Source of the DNA: Rhizophagus clarus | Taxonomy: Eukaryota > Glomeromycota > Glomeromycetes > Glomerales > Glomeraceae | Reading direction: 5' to 3' | DNA length: 64,000 nt | Assembly (NCBI GenBank): GCA_015698045.1 | Contig: BLAL01000044.1 | Span: 898,501-962,500 of the forward strand | Shown: positions 25,903 to 36,240 of the stretch, piece by piece | How the letters are laid out: each line of letters opens with the position of its first letter | Numbering within the stretch: position 1 is the first letter of the stretch | Made by a program: the position numbers and the translations under genes | The notes under the pieces: generated by a model | The model's input: only the letters and a program-made list of their open reading frames with translations | Database searches by the model: none | Told to the model about the DNA's origin: nothing

Positions 25903-27965
25903 ATTTAAATTATATTTTTTTTTTTTTTTTTTTTTAGTCAAAAGAAATGCTTTTATTTCTGGAAAAAGATAGAAAAGGTTACAAAAGATCAAAAATTACA
26001 AAGCCAGCCCGTTCCCCACACTAGGGTCACAAACTATCTCATGACTACTATATCCCTAGCCTATTCTTTTTAATGTAATAGGAAGTCTAGCTATAGAATT
26101 GTTCAAGGTATAAAGGAAAACGAAAAAGAAAAAAGAAAAATTCTATGATCTAATAAAACAAAAACATCATGTAAAGCGAACGCAAAAGCATGACAAGAAG
26201 TTAGTATGGAATCTTCTATCTATCCCTTCCAACTAAACTAAACATAATGTTCTAATAATGCCTTCAGCCCAGCGATTAAATGTTTCACGTCCGGCTTCTT
26301 AGACTGGGCGTTTCTTGAGTGATCGATCTTCTTGGTAGAACGTCCAGATTTAGGAGTTTTATTTTGATCATTCTTGCGGTTGTTAGTATTAAAACCTGAA
26401 AAGGAAGAGTTAGACCCTTTGGGTGTCCCGGAAGACTTCTCTGCATTGCCAATTCGAGCAGGTCTACGTAAATTCTTGAAGTTGGGGGTGGAATAACGGC
26501 ACCAAGAGATTCTGACGTCATTCCAAAGCTGTGAGTTATTAATGCGAGTGGAAACATAATCCCAAGTGTTAAAGTAACCTATCAGCTTTCTAGATCCATC
26601 AACTTCTTTAACTATTTTAAAAGATTTTATGCCACTGTCCAACAAAAATTGGTGAGGGCGTCCATTTGGGAATAAGGAGGCATCTGTCATGTCTTCTGGA
26701 AGATTATACACGACAGCTTGAAACTTTTCTCGTTGTTTCCTTTCTGAAAGGTTCCAGGAAGCAGGAAACCATCGAACAGGGATTCCTCCTAAGTTGATAG
26801 TCCAGTCCCCTCCGTTGTAGCATTTCAAGCACTCATGGTCAGGAATCAGTCTAATCCTCGCAGATAAATACTTCTTGTGCACCCTTGTGCTGACTGATAT
26901 GACCTTACTCCATCATCCTAAGTTGGCCAATAGAGTGTAGTTATCCCATTTGGCCAGAATATCATAGACTACAAGATCCAAAATTTGTGCTTGTTCTTGA
27001 TCTTGAGGAATATAACCAGTGATAATAACATTTCCATTTTTTAAAGTATTGTTTGTCTCTTTCTGTTTTAACTTCTTTCTATTGTCTATAGGCGTTGATT
27101 GTGGTTTAGAATCTCGCTTCAACTGCTGCTTATAGGGTGTGGAAGGAGGAGAAAGTGTACTTTGATTAAAAGTAACCGTCCTTGAACCAGAAGGTTTAGA
27201 GAGTGTATACTCGGGAGATTCCTTGCTAAAAGTGGGCACTTTATGTTCATCCAGTCCAGAAGGAGTCAGTAATTGCAACTTTTGTTTCTCCTTATGGGCC
27301 TTCTTTTTAGCACTCCTTTTCTGAGATTTGGTTAAGGGCGTGACAGGTATAGGTGTAATATTACATGGGAGTGTGGCGAGTAATTCGTCATCCACATCAT
27401 CCAATGATCCTATTGAAATTCATAGACGTGTCTAATTGGTGCATAGGATCCCCTAGATCTTCCTTATTGGGAGATTGTTTACTTGCGTATGCATCCCATT
27501 CTTGGCAAATTTTGGAATCCAGTAGAAAAATTGCCTGGTTCGCTTCGTCCAAGATAAAAATATTAAGCAAAGTAGCTAAAAATTGAGCTATGATAGGAAA
27601 ACACTGTTCGTTAGTAATATATTTTCTCAGCTTTTCCTGAGGGACAGCTTGGTCCTTATAAGTGTGATGAAACTTGTCTATGGCGTCGGGGTCTGAAGAT
27701 AATAGCGAGCCAAAGAGAGACTCTGGGTTTTTTTTGATGAGTCCTGAGATAAAATCTACTATAACATCGTGAAAACGGTCATAAGGTGGACTCTTTAAAG
27801 CAGGAGTATGGGTAACTTGGGTCATAGAAGACGTTGATGCTGTTTTTGGAGCTGGTTTACTTAGCAAAAATCCTTTCTTCATGATAAAAATAAAAATTTT
27901 TTTCTTCTGTAAAAATTTGGTTTACAGATCTGCAGGAAAGAGTTCCTTTCATTTAAATTATATTT
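25903..27965 (-). mobile_element. ORF1-only LINE derivative, copy 2, with 15-bp TSD
   Basis: A second, better-preserved copy of the same retroposon. Direct repeats ATTTAAATTATATTT lie at 25903-25917 and 27951-27965, and the body is 25918-27950. The poly(A) tail appears as poly(T) from 25918. The 5' end GGAACTCTTTCCTGCAG matches copy 1, so neither copy is 5'-truncated. The insertion lies only 3 bp from the right end of the DDE transposon, after its TAA duplication. The encoded ORF1 is described separately. No reverse transcriptase or endonuclease frame exists inside the duplication-bounded unit. Confidence 0.88.
26238..27882 (-). pseudogene. LINE ORF1-type protein, broken by TGA and 20-nt deletion
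   Basis: Three open segments make up one ORF1. 27397-27882 encodes MKKGFLLSKPAPKTASTS with KFHHTYKDQAVPQEKLR. 26913-27404 encodes KSQKRSAKKKAHKEKQK, SPPSTPYKQQLKRDS and VVYDILAKWDNYTLLANLG. 26238-26882 encodes KKYLSARIRLIPDHECLKCY, INLGGIPVRWFPASWNL, RKQREKFQAVVYNLPEDM and GIKSFKIVKEVDGSRKLIGY. The first and second segments are out of frame because of a roughly 20-nt deletion relative to copy 1 (copy 1 keeps DVFDTNLIG here). The second and third are in the same frame, separated only by a TGA after LLANLG. Two RRM-like modules (VVYDI..., AVVYNLPEDM...) followed by a basic tail are consistent with an RNA-binding ORF1 product. That role is inferred. Confidence 0.75.
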
Positions 27966-28575
27966 AATATATTAAAAAATTATTTAGATTTATGCATTTT
28001 AATTTTTTACCTGTTATATAATGATATAAAATATTTTCTATATTAATTTAAATTTTTATAATATTTGTTATCGTTACAAATGACAAGTTTTTTGCATTAA
28101 TTTTTTATTTTTAATGAAAAAAATACATCAACTTCTAACTAAGATCCAATTTGAAAAACAAAATGTATTTGAAGAAATTTTTTAATAAACACTTAGGAGC
28201 CATTTAGAAGTTTTATTTCCCATATTTAGTTTGAGAATTATTTTGTATAAATGAAGTGTTATATTTGGTCTGAAATTTTCAATTTTAACCAAATTTAGGC
28301 TAAAATTATGATTTTGGCCAGAATTAAAGAAATTTCAGCCAGAATTATAAATTCAAAAATCATTAATTTAACCAATTAAATAAATTTTGATTGATTTTAA
28401 ACTTTACATATATATTATATGTTGGAAAAGGATACTGTGCCAAAAATTTTATTATGTTAACTATAATAAAGCAAATTAGGGGGTTACATGTACAGTGAGT
28501 GATATATATTATTTTATAAAACTCTCTCCCGTTTATTTCAAAACCAAAATTTATAAAAATTTAAACTTTTAAAAA
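27966..28575. other. AT-rich spacer
   Basis: No gene seen. 28260-28360 has repeated short blocks around GGCCAGAATTA / CAGCCAGAATTATAAA. The leader of the following decayed ORF1 copy (from about 28500) has no clear boundary. Confidence 0.4.
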
Positions 28576-30240
28576 ATGGAAGACGAGTTAGCAAAATTAT
28601 CAAAACATCATATTATTTATGATAACGGTATAGATACTATCTACACTAACAACAGTTCTTCTTCTGACGAAGGTAATAATATAGAAGAAGACACTTTCCA
28701 GTCAGTTTTAATAAAAAACCAAAAGAAAAAGCTGCGAAAGAAGTCCAAGAAACAATAACATAAACAACTACCTATACCATAGACTTCAATATCTAAACAA
28801 AAACAAACTCAAACACATGACGAAGCAAAGCATATATATATAGGAGCTCTTTTACATTCCTTTGAAACCTGAGTATTATTGATACTTGAAGAAAACTTTC
28901 AAGATGTAACTTTTCAGAATGCTAACAAATAAGGCAAACGGTTAATATGCACTTTTAGTCCTGCAGCAGAGCCTGTACGGTATAAACCTCTAGCATAAGA
29001 AACCAATATTCCTAACATCCTAATTTCTTTGATAGTTTATATGGTCCTAAGGGTGTATTTTAGTATACTCAATAGCCAGGACTTACTCTCTGAAATATTT
29101 TCCCTTTTTGAGAAAAAAGTGGAAAATACGGTTAGCCAAGAAATATCACATGTAGATCAGAATCTGGTTAATTCTGGTATCCTGTACTAGGATACACAAC
29201 AAACTATTTCCAAATCAGTATCTGATGATCATCAATCTCTCCAAAATTTGCCAGTTAATCCCAATGTCATGCAGATTTTTTCTGACGCAGATACTGTTCT
29301 ACTGCTTCCTTCCATTAGTACATCTAAAGCTAAACCAAACAAAGCTAAGAAGGGAGCGCCTAAGTCTATAGAAAAAGTATACATTAATCAAATTATTTCT
29401 AATGACAAAATGAATAATATTAGGAATATTTTCATGTATAATGTTCCCGCAAGTTGGTCCCATGCAAAAATAATTGCCAAACTTAAAGCATGAAATGATA
29501 TTATATTCATGATGATAAAACATCAACGCAAATATCAAACATTATGCATAAAAATCTATCTCTCAACCTTTTCATTGGCATTTTTCGATCAGGATATATA
29601 GTAATACTCCTTAGGTGACCAAGCGGTATAATGATTCTCAGGATACTGGTCTCTACAACAAAAAAAGTGACAAGAACAGTTTCCGTTTATACCTTAATAA
29701 CCTACCTTAAAATAGTAATTGTTGGCAATTATGAGACCATAATAAACCTTCTACTATTTTTTCTCATTATCTGATTAAAGTTCTCAAGCATTTTAATTCT
29801 GGTAGAAAATTCCAGATTGTAGTGTACTTTGAAAAATATCAAGATATAGAAATTTATTGTAAGATGACTTTCACTTTCAATTATAATGGTACAGATCACT
29901 CTCTTCCTTGGTATGCTTCTCCTATTTCCTCTCAGAACAAAAACAAAAAGTCTATGAAGAATTCTAACAAGCAGAATTCTGGTTCTCCTAAAGCTTGCTC
30001 TACTAATTCCAAACCTACCAAGGATCTATCGAAGTCTTTCCAAAAGTCAAAAGACAAGAAAAAAAAGAAGTCTTTGGACAAGAAGTCTAATGATAAAATG
30101 GATATTGTTAAACTTTGCTAGCTTTAATTTTTTAATTGTTGTTATTTTAGTAGAATAGTGCTATTTTATTTTTTGTTTATTTTTTATTTTTGTTTTTTTG
30201 TTTGTTTATTTAAGTAAGTCTGCCAAGCAATGAATAAATA
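28576..30240 (+). pseudogene. Third, heavily decayed LINE ORF1-type copy
   Basis: Plus-strand remnants follow the order of LINE ORF1. They are MEDELAKLSKHHIIYD with KKKLRKKSKK (28576-28758), IRNIFMYNVPASWSHAKII (to 29493), then a shifted frame with KHQRKYQTLCIKIYLSTFSL (about 29517-29580). Next comes a stop-ridden LGDQAV..FSGYWSLQQKK (29590-29680), which aligns with the LGGIPVRWFPASWNLSERK block of the two minus-strand copies. A basic Ser/Lys-rich tail ends at 30121 (SFQKSKDKKKKKSLDKK). A T-rich stretch and AATAAATA near 30230 may mark the 3' end. I found no target-site duplication. It is a different, older subfamily from the two 18.5 and 26 kb copies. Confidence 0.6.
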
Positions 30241-30510
30241 TAGAGTTTTGTTGTATTAAGGTGTTGTGGCTTCATGGTGGAAGTGATTACAATTTATATC
30301 TGAGGAACTATAAATTATTTTTTTGCAGGGTAGTGTCGCTTGTTTTAGCATAGCTTTAACTTTTGCTGGAAACATATGCGCGAATCTTAACCCTAACCCC
30401 AATTTTTGAAATATAACTCCAGATTTTTGTGTAATAATTACAATAACGGTCAGATCAGTTGACACTGCTAAGTAACACCAATGACGCAAAATTTTTTTTA
30501 CAGTTTTTTT

Positions 30511-31481
30511 AAAGCATGAAATTGAGACTGTAGAAGACATAAATAAACACGATGTTGACTTTCTCTTAGTTTTAAAAAATAATATTCATGTTAAAGAAGA
30601 ATATCTTAATATTTTCCGTGAACAAGAAATAACCAGTTATTCCCTTCTTATAACAACCGAAGAAAAGTTTAAAAGTTATGGATTGAAAGAAGGACTGGCA
30701 ATGATTCTTGTGGATTTTGCTCATAAATGTAAGGAAGAGTATATGAAAAATAAGAAAAAGCCATTTTCTTCATATAAATTATATATGTATTATTTAAAAA
30801 GGTTTAAAATTTAAACAGTTTAGCCTCCATTCCTCAATTTACACCGCACTCAAGTAGCGAAGTAGAATTGGACAATGCATTAATGAATTAAAACATAAAT
30901 TGCGTAACTTGAAAGGTTTGGTTCTTGACAATAACAAGGCAATGCGTGATTAGTACATTTCACTAATTCCTCATGTTGCAATTAATATTGTCAGAGAATT
31001 AACTAGAACAAATTAATTTGTTCTCCAACTTGAAGTTGTAGGTGATAAAAACAAAATACTGGTCGTGTTGATTATGATCTGAAGAGCTGATTTGTATCAC
31101 TGAAAGCAAGCAACACGCAATTAATATAAGTTTCATTCAAATGTTACAAATTAACAAGAAAAAACTACGTAAAGCAGGCATTACTTTTGGGGATGCTGAA
31201 TATCTTTATGGTATTATCACAACAGCGACAGAATGGTATTTTTTATTATACAGTCAGAAGAAATCTTATGTACATTTAAAAATCCAATCACTATCAAGTT
31301 CCCTACTTTAACAGATTCAGAAGAGGACGCAAAAATGTAAAATGGGTATTGGGGTTATTGTTAGTTTATTAAAAAGTAGATTTGAGGATGAAAAACCACC
31401 CTCTAAAAAAACAAAAAAATGATCTATAGGTAATCTTGTGAGAGATCATATAGAAACATTATTATGTATGATAGGAGTATA
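30511..31481 (+). pseudogene. SAM-like domain family member, decayed
   Basis: An initial open block contains EEYLNIFREQEITSYSLLIT, EEKFKSYGLKEGLAMILVDF and HKCKEEYMKNKKKPFSSYKL. It matches the SAM-like N-terminal domain of the same family as 37706-38862 (FFDLTQEELERHGMKLG, AKECKDKKLRSFSSYK). Downstream, frames switch repeatedly through recognisable pieces of that family: LRNLKGLVLDNNKAMRD, LQLEVVGDKN, and LNIFMVLSQQRQNGIFYY in a shifted frame. Numerous stops make it a pseudogene. In Rhizophagus the family is very large and its function is unknown. Confidence 0.6.
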
Positions 31482-31784
31482 ATTAGTATAATAGGCAATA
31501 ATAGAAAATCAGCATTGTCTCTATTTATTTTTTTGAAAATTTCTTAGTTTATACAGTGTGTCTGAATACGGTATACGTGATTTAATAATGTAATTTATAC
31601 AATGTGAAATAGTTTATTATTTTTTTTCAGACTTTTTAGGCACAACCTTTAGCTACTCCTTTAGCTTCGAAAAGGTAATAGATAGTTTTTTTTCTTTTAT
31701 TTTCCTTTCCTTTAACTTTTATTAACTTGTTCGTGCTTTTTTTTAGACCTGGCTGTTTTTAGTTTCATTTAGGTCAATAATCTT

Positions 31785-33172
31785 CTGTTTCAATTAATGA
31801 AGATTCAAATACTATTAATGATTCTGAGGTTATAAAAGATGTTTTAAAATATATCGGAAAAGCTGAATATCGCAAAATCAAAGATATTTTACTTTTTATA
31901 CTTCCAGGTCTTATTAATCAAAATGTTCTCAATCCTAATGATCTGACTATTCATTTGCAATTATCAGGTGATGGTCAAAATGTAGGGAAAAAGGTTAAGC
32001 ACGTTATGATTACATGTGTTATTTTAAATGACATTATGAATATTCAAAAATCAAATTATCATTATACTATTATTTTATATCCAAGTATAGAAAAATATGA
32101 AATTTTACAAGAAGTAATAACACCAATGATTAATAAATTAAATGACCTGGTAATAAATGGACTTAAAGATTCAACTGGAAAAATATGGAAAATTAAACTA
32201 TATTTTAGTAGCGACTGGAAATTTTTGTCTATTATACTTAGTTTCAATGCCTCTAATGTAAATTATTTCTGTCCCTGGTATCTATATACTAAGAAAAATA
32301 TTGGTAATAAAAATAAGGTTTATACTATTGAAAAAAATATGAATCAATTGAATCCTGCCTTTTTTAACCATCATTCATCGGAAAAACCACCACTAGGTCA
32401 TATCAAACCTCCTCTTCTTAAAATAATTCCTTTAGATTATTATATTGCAGATGAACTGCATATAATGTTAAGAATTTGGGATCGGTTATGGCTACTTGTA
32501 CTTCAAGAACTTAAAGTGCAAAACTGGTTTAATGATTTAATTAGAGCAGTTATCATCACTAAGATGCGTAGAATTTCAGTTACATTTCAATTTTGGCAAG
32601 ATCAGGAAATACAGAGTTGGGCACATACATCATTAATGGGAGGTGACAAGGAAGCTGTATTGAAAAGTTTTGATTTTAGAGTGATTTTTAACGAGGAACG
32701 TGCACTTTTAATTAATTGTTTATGGCGAGATTTTTATCAGCTTTACAAAGATATGAAGTCCAAAGAAACTGATCCAACTCAATTTGCGAATAAAGCAAAA
32801 TAATGGTTAGACTTATTTCTTACTTCTTCACAGGATGAACCTAATACTATTACTTTTAAGATGGGTCTTTATCGTCCAAGGGATGTAACACTGTATATGC
32901 ATGTTCTAATTCATCATTTACCCGAATTTATAGAACAGCATCAACGATTTGGATTAAGTGCTTTTTCCTGCAGCCCTGTAGAAAAAAAAAATCATGAGCA
33001 TATTTCTTCATTCTTTCAGAAAACAATGAAAGATGGTGGAAAAGAAGCAGAAAGAAAGTCAGCTATCTTTGAAATATTACATTATGAAAACAGATCACTA
33101 TATTTTACTCAAAAAGATACTGCTGATAAATACCCAAAACCTCAATGTATTCATATTAAAAATACAAATTGA
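31785..33172 (+). pseudogene. Transposase-like 'CPWC' family protein with one nonsense codon
   Basis: One frame is open from about 31785 to 33172 except for a single TAA at 32801-32803, lying between FANKAK and WLDLFLTSSQ. Conserved blocks of a Glomeromycota-expanded family are visible: IHLQLSGDGQNVGKKVKHVM, YFSSDWKFLSIIL, NYFCPWYLYTKKN (family CPWC; the second Cys is Tyr here), YIADELHIMLRIWDRLWLLV, GLYRPRDVTLYMHVLIHHLP and AFSCSPVEKKNHEHISSFF. Asp residues in SGDG and SSDW plus downstream acidic residues suggest an RNase H/DDE-like origin, but I cannot prove catalysis. No terminal inverted repeats were found around it. The start is not resolved because the frame breaks near 31780. Confidence 0.6.
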
Positions 33173-33635
33173 TTTTTTTTTTTTTTATTCTATGTAAATG
33201 CAATCTATGGAGTACATAATAAAATCATATTAATTAATGATCCACCTTTAATATTTCTAATGAATATATACAGTTTTATGATAATACAATCTAATATTCC
33301 TAACGAATATATACAAGTTTCTATGATAATGAGATTTGTTGAGTGCGAAAGTTTAAATAAATGTACCCTACTAAAGTTTTATTGTTCTTTGCATCTTTAC
33401 TTTTTTTACATTTCCACTCAATTGTTAATTTAAGCAAATTAAATTTCTTTAATCGATTTTTTGGAATATATTTTCCATTTTGATAAACATCTTCTTGATT
33501 AACTTCTATTTCAGCCTGTGCATCAAATAATACAACAAAAGTTTGTTGATCATTTTCAAAGAATTTGCGTCCCCAATTTGGATTACCAAATAAATTAGAT
33601 ATTTTTATGTATGCATCAGATCCTTGAAAGAAGCA

Positions 33636-33794
33636 CTTATAATCAGTGATGTGCACTTGGAAGATTGGAAGCACTCTTGGAAGCACTTTTGGAAGGTTTG
33701 AAAGTATAATTCCTTAATAAATTCATTTAGATTGGAAGCTTCCAATTGAATTTTATTTTATTGGAAGCATAAAATGCACATCACTGCTTATAAC
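33636..33794. mobile_element. hAT-type MITE, 143 bp
   Basis: The element is 33644-33786. Its termini are CAGTGATGTGCACTT on the left and, inverted, CAGTGATGTGCATTT on the right. The flanking repeats CTTATAAT (33636-33643) and CTTATAAC (33787-33794) match in 7 of 8 positions. Internally it has three TTGGAAG-type repeats. The CAG...CTG ends and 8-bp TSD fit non-autonomous hAT elements. It has no coding capacity and interrupts the zinc-finger ORF. Confidence 0.8.
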
Positions 33795-33964
33795 TACCAG
33801 AACAATAGTTATAATAATGAATGTATCCCTCAAAAACTCCAAAAAATAAACTTTCTAAGCAAGGAAACGAAATAGTTTGTCTACCCAACTTAGAAAAATG
33901 CCTCTTTAATTTATTTTGAATAACATGAACGAGGTGTGCTTTAAATTCTGTTATTGCTTCTGAA

Positions 33965-35134
33965 GGCAATGTTAGGGCTCCGGTTCGGTTCAGTTCGGTT
34001 CAGTTTTTACAAAAACTGATACCGAACCGAATTAATCGGTATCGGTATTAATAATTACCGAAACCGATTGGTAATTACTGAAAACTGAACCGATTTATCG
34101 AACGAGTTTAGTAAAAAAACGTTTCGCAACGTTTAGCAAAAAAAGTTGCAAAATGATTTTTTCTTATCAAATCATCCATAAAAAAACGTTTCGCAACGTT
34201 TTTTATTAAAGTGACAAAAAAAAATGTTGCGAAACGTTTTTTTTATATTAAATCATTTTATAAAAACTTTTCGCAACGTTTTTAAATAAAAAGGAAAATA
34301 ACGTTGCGAAATGTTGTTTTCTATATTAAATTTCCGATGTAAAAAACGTTTCGCAACGTTTTTTACAAGTTTCGCAAAAATAATGTTGCGAAATGTTATT
34401 TTTTTTATATCAAACGTTTATGTAAAAAATGTTTCGCAACGTTTTTTACAATGTTCGCAAAAATAACGTTGCGAAACGTTATTTTTCATAATAAATTGTT
34501 TATGTAAAAAACGTTTCGCAACGTTTTTTACAAGTTTTGCAAAAATAACGTTGTGAAATGTTATTTTTTTTATATCAAACGTTTATGTAAAAAACGTTTC
34601 GCAACGTTTTTTACAATGTTCGCAAAAATAACGTTGTGAAATGTTATTTTTCATAATAAATTGTTTATGTAAAAAACGTTTCGCAACGTTTTTTACAAGT
34701 TCCGCAAAAATAACGTTGCGAAACGTTATTTTTTTTATCAAATCGTTTATGTAAAAAACGTTTCGCAACGTTTTTTACAAGTTTCGCAAAAATAACGTTG
34801 CGAAACGTTATTTTTTATCAAATCGTTTATGTAAAAAACGTTTCGCAACATTTTTTACAAGTTCCGCAAAAATAACGTTGCGAAACGTTATTTTTTATAT
34901 CAAACGTTTATGTAAAAAACGTTTCGCAACATTTTTTTTTAACTACATTATTTACGTTTTTCTTATAAAAAAAAAACGTTTTTATTATCAGTAAATCGGT
35001 TCGGTAAATCGCAAAACCGATACCGAAACCGAAAGTTTTGGTTCGATAAATCATAAAACCGAAACCGCTCCGATACTGAAACCAGTCAGTACGGTTCGGT
35101 AATTACCGAAACCGATCGGAGCCCTAGGCAATGT
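33965..35134. mobile_element. hAT-type MITE, 1154 bp, with alternating-orientation array
   Basis: The element is 33973-35126, with termini TAGGGCTCCGGTTCGGTT on the left and TAGGGCTCCGATCGGTTT on the inverted right. It is bounded by a perfect 8-bp duplication GGCAATGT (33965-33972 and 35127-35134). Subterminal zones on both sides are rich in ACCGAACCGATAC-type motifs, and the centre is a long array described separately. No protein is encoded. TAGGG ends and the 8-bp duplication fit the hAT superfamily. It interrupts the zinc-finger ORF, so it is younger than that gene. Confidence 0.85.
34110..34940. repeat. Alternating array of AACGTTTCGCAACGTT and its inverse
   Basis: About eleven copies of AACGTTTCGCAACGTT alternate with about nine copies of its reverse complement AACGTTGCGAAACGTT, giving a period of roughly 80 bp. 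Variants carry one or two changes, such as AATGTTTCGCAACGTT. Spacers are TTTTACAAGTTTCGCAAAAATA-like and TTTTTTATATCAAACGTTTATGTAAA-like. Neighbouring copies are complementary, so the array could fold into a string of hairpins. Each 16-mer is itself flanked by AACGTT at both ends. Confidence 0.9.
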
Positions 35135-35595
35135 ATATAGATCTTTATGTCGTTCATTATATTTTTTTACAATATTTTTATGACGTGTTAATCCAGCTTT
35201 GCTCTTGTTTATAGCTTTACAAATGGCACATTCATATTGTTGTAAAACAGAAGGTAGTGATAGAGGTGGAGTAAGAACAGCAGAAACACCAGTTTTATTG
35301 TTATTGCTGCACATGTTTTTCTATAAAAATTTTTTTAAAAATATTAAGAATTAAAAATAAAAAAAAATACTTCATTTAAAACAACTTTAACTTACTTTCT
35401 TATAAAATGTATAAGTATTAGACGTGGTTAGGCATTGGAATGATTGGTTAGGTGTTAGAACGATTGACTAGGCGTTAGAACGATTGGTTAGACGTTAGAA
35501 CGATTGGTTAAATAAAATAAAAAAAAACAATAACGCTTTTGTGGGGTGGTTTTACGTCAGTTGATAAGTCAGGTGACCAATTGCAATAACTGATC

Positions 35596-36240
35596 TCATG
35601 TATTTTGGGGACTTAAAAAAGGCCCAATTATTAATATATGCGCATATGTTTTTAGCAATATATTAGCTGCTTCTTCATTCAAGTAAGTAGTTGATAAAGC
35701 AGTCCATTTTGGTAATTCATATTCAAAGCATAAACTTTTCACAAAATCTTGAAAAAAGGGAGAATCAACAACAGAAAAAGGTATTCCACAGCATACAAAA
35801 AGACGTATTAGAGTTTTATTAACTTTTGCAATATCAATTTCATTGCCATTATTTTTCCTATTATTAGTAGATTGTTTAAAAATATCTTCACTTGACATTG
35901 CATACAAATATTCCATTTTAACATTATATGTAACCTTGGGGTATCTTAAAGCCAAGTGTGATTTCATTTCAATTGACTTTTCACATTTCCAGGATTGTAA
36001 GCAATATTTACATGTTGCTCCTCTATGAGGATTGTTTGGAATATCTATAACATTAAAGTAATCCCATACTTTATTCTTTTTTTTACCCAATTTTCTTTGA
36101 ATTGAATTTTCTGCATCATCTAAAATAGTACTTGTATTATTTAAATTAATATTTAAATAATCTAAATCATCATCTAAAATAATATTTGTATTATCTAAAA
36201 TACTACTTTTTAGCGCTCTATTAATTAAACTTTTAGTTAG
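35596..36240 (-). pseudogene. BED-finger / hAT transposase N-terminal fragment
   Basis: The minus-strand frame runs from before 36090 (upstream, no ATG: SLINRALKSSILDDDLDY-like acidic residues) to a stop at 35596. A BED-type finger is visible (VWDYFNVIDIPNNPHRGATC, CKYCLQSWKC, MKSHLALRYPKV). The usual last ligand is lost, because HC or HH of the motif is RY here. The classic hAT segment follows: LIRLFVCCGIPFSVVDSPFF and FVKSLCFEYELPKWTALSTT. The frame ends before the DDE core, so only the N-terminal quarter is left. It may be a dead hAT, and could be related to elements that mobilised the nearby hAT-type MITEs. That link is speculation. Confidence 0.65.

Larger units (their letters stand above)
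33321..35314 (-). pseudogene. C2H2 zinc-finger ORF split by two MITE insertions
   Basis: Three minus-strand segments are parts of one frame: 35127-35314, 33787-33972 and 33321-33643. They encode an N-terminal C2H2 finger (YECAICKAINKSKAGLTRHK), then AITEFKAHLVHVIQNKLKRH, FPCLESLFFGVFEGYIHYY, SDAYIKISNLFGNPNWGRKF and a C-terminal TLVGYIYLNFRTQQISLS. Each break is exactly a MITE flanked by an 8-bp duplication. Across both insertion points the coding sequence would continue in frame without stops (…LYTLP/SEAI… and …GSYK/CFFQ…). That implies the gene was intact until the insertions. The N-terminal methionine at 35314 is the first in frame. I do not know the family. It could be a transcription-factor-like protein or a transposon accessory gene. 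Confidence 0.6.

Noticed and set aside
26880..26920. Alternative genetic code or selenocysteine at the shared TGA
   Set aside because: Single-copy genes in the window use TGA as a normal stop (for example the 13760-14851 gene and ARG7), and the retroposons carry other lesions.
34110..34940. CRISPR-like regularly spaced repeats
   Set aside because: Repeats alternate in orientation, spacers are themselves repeated, and the array sits inside a TIR element of a eukaryotic genome.
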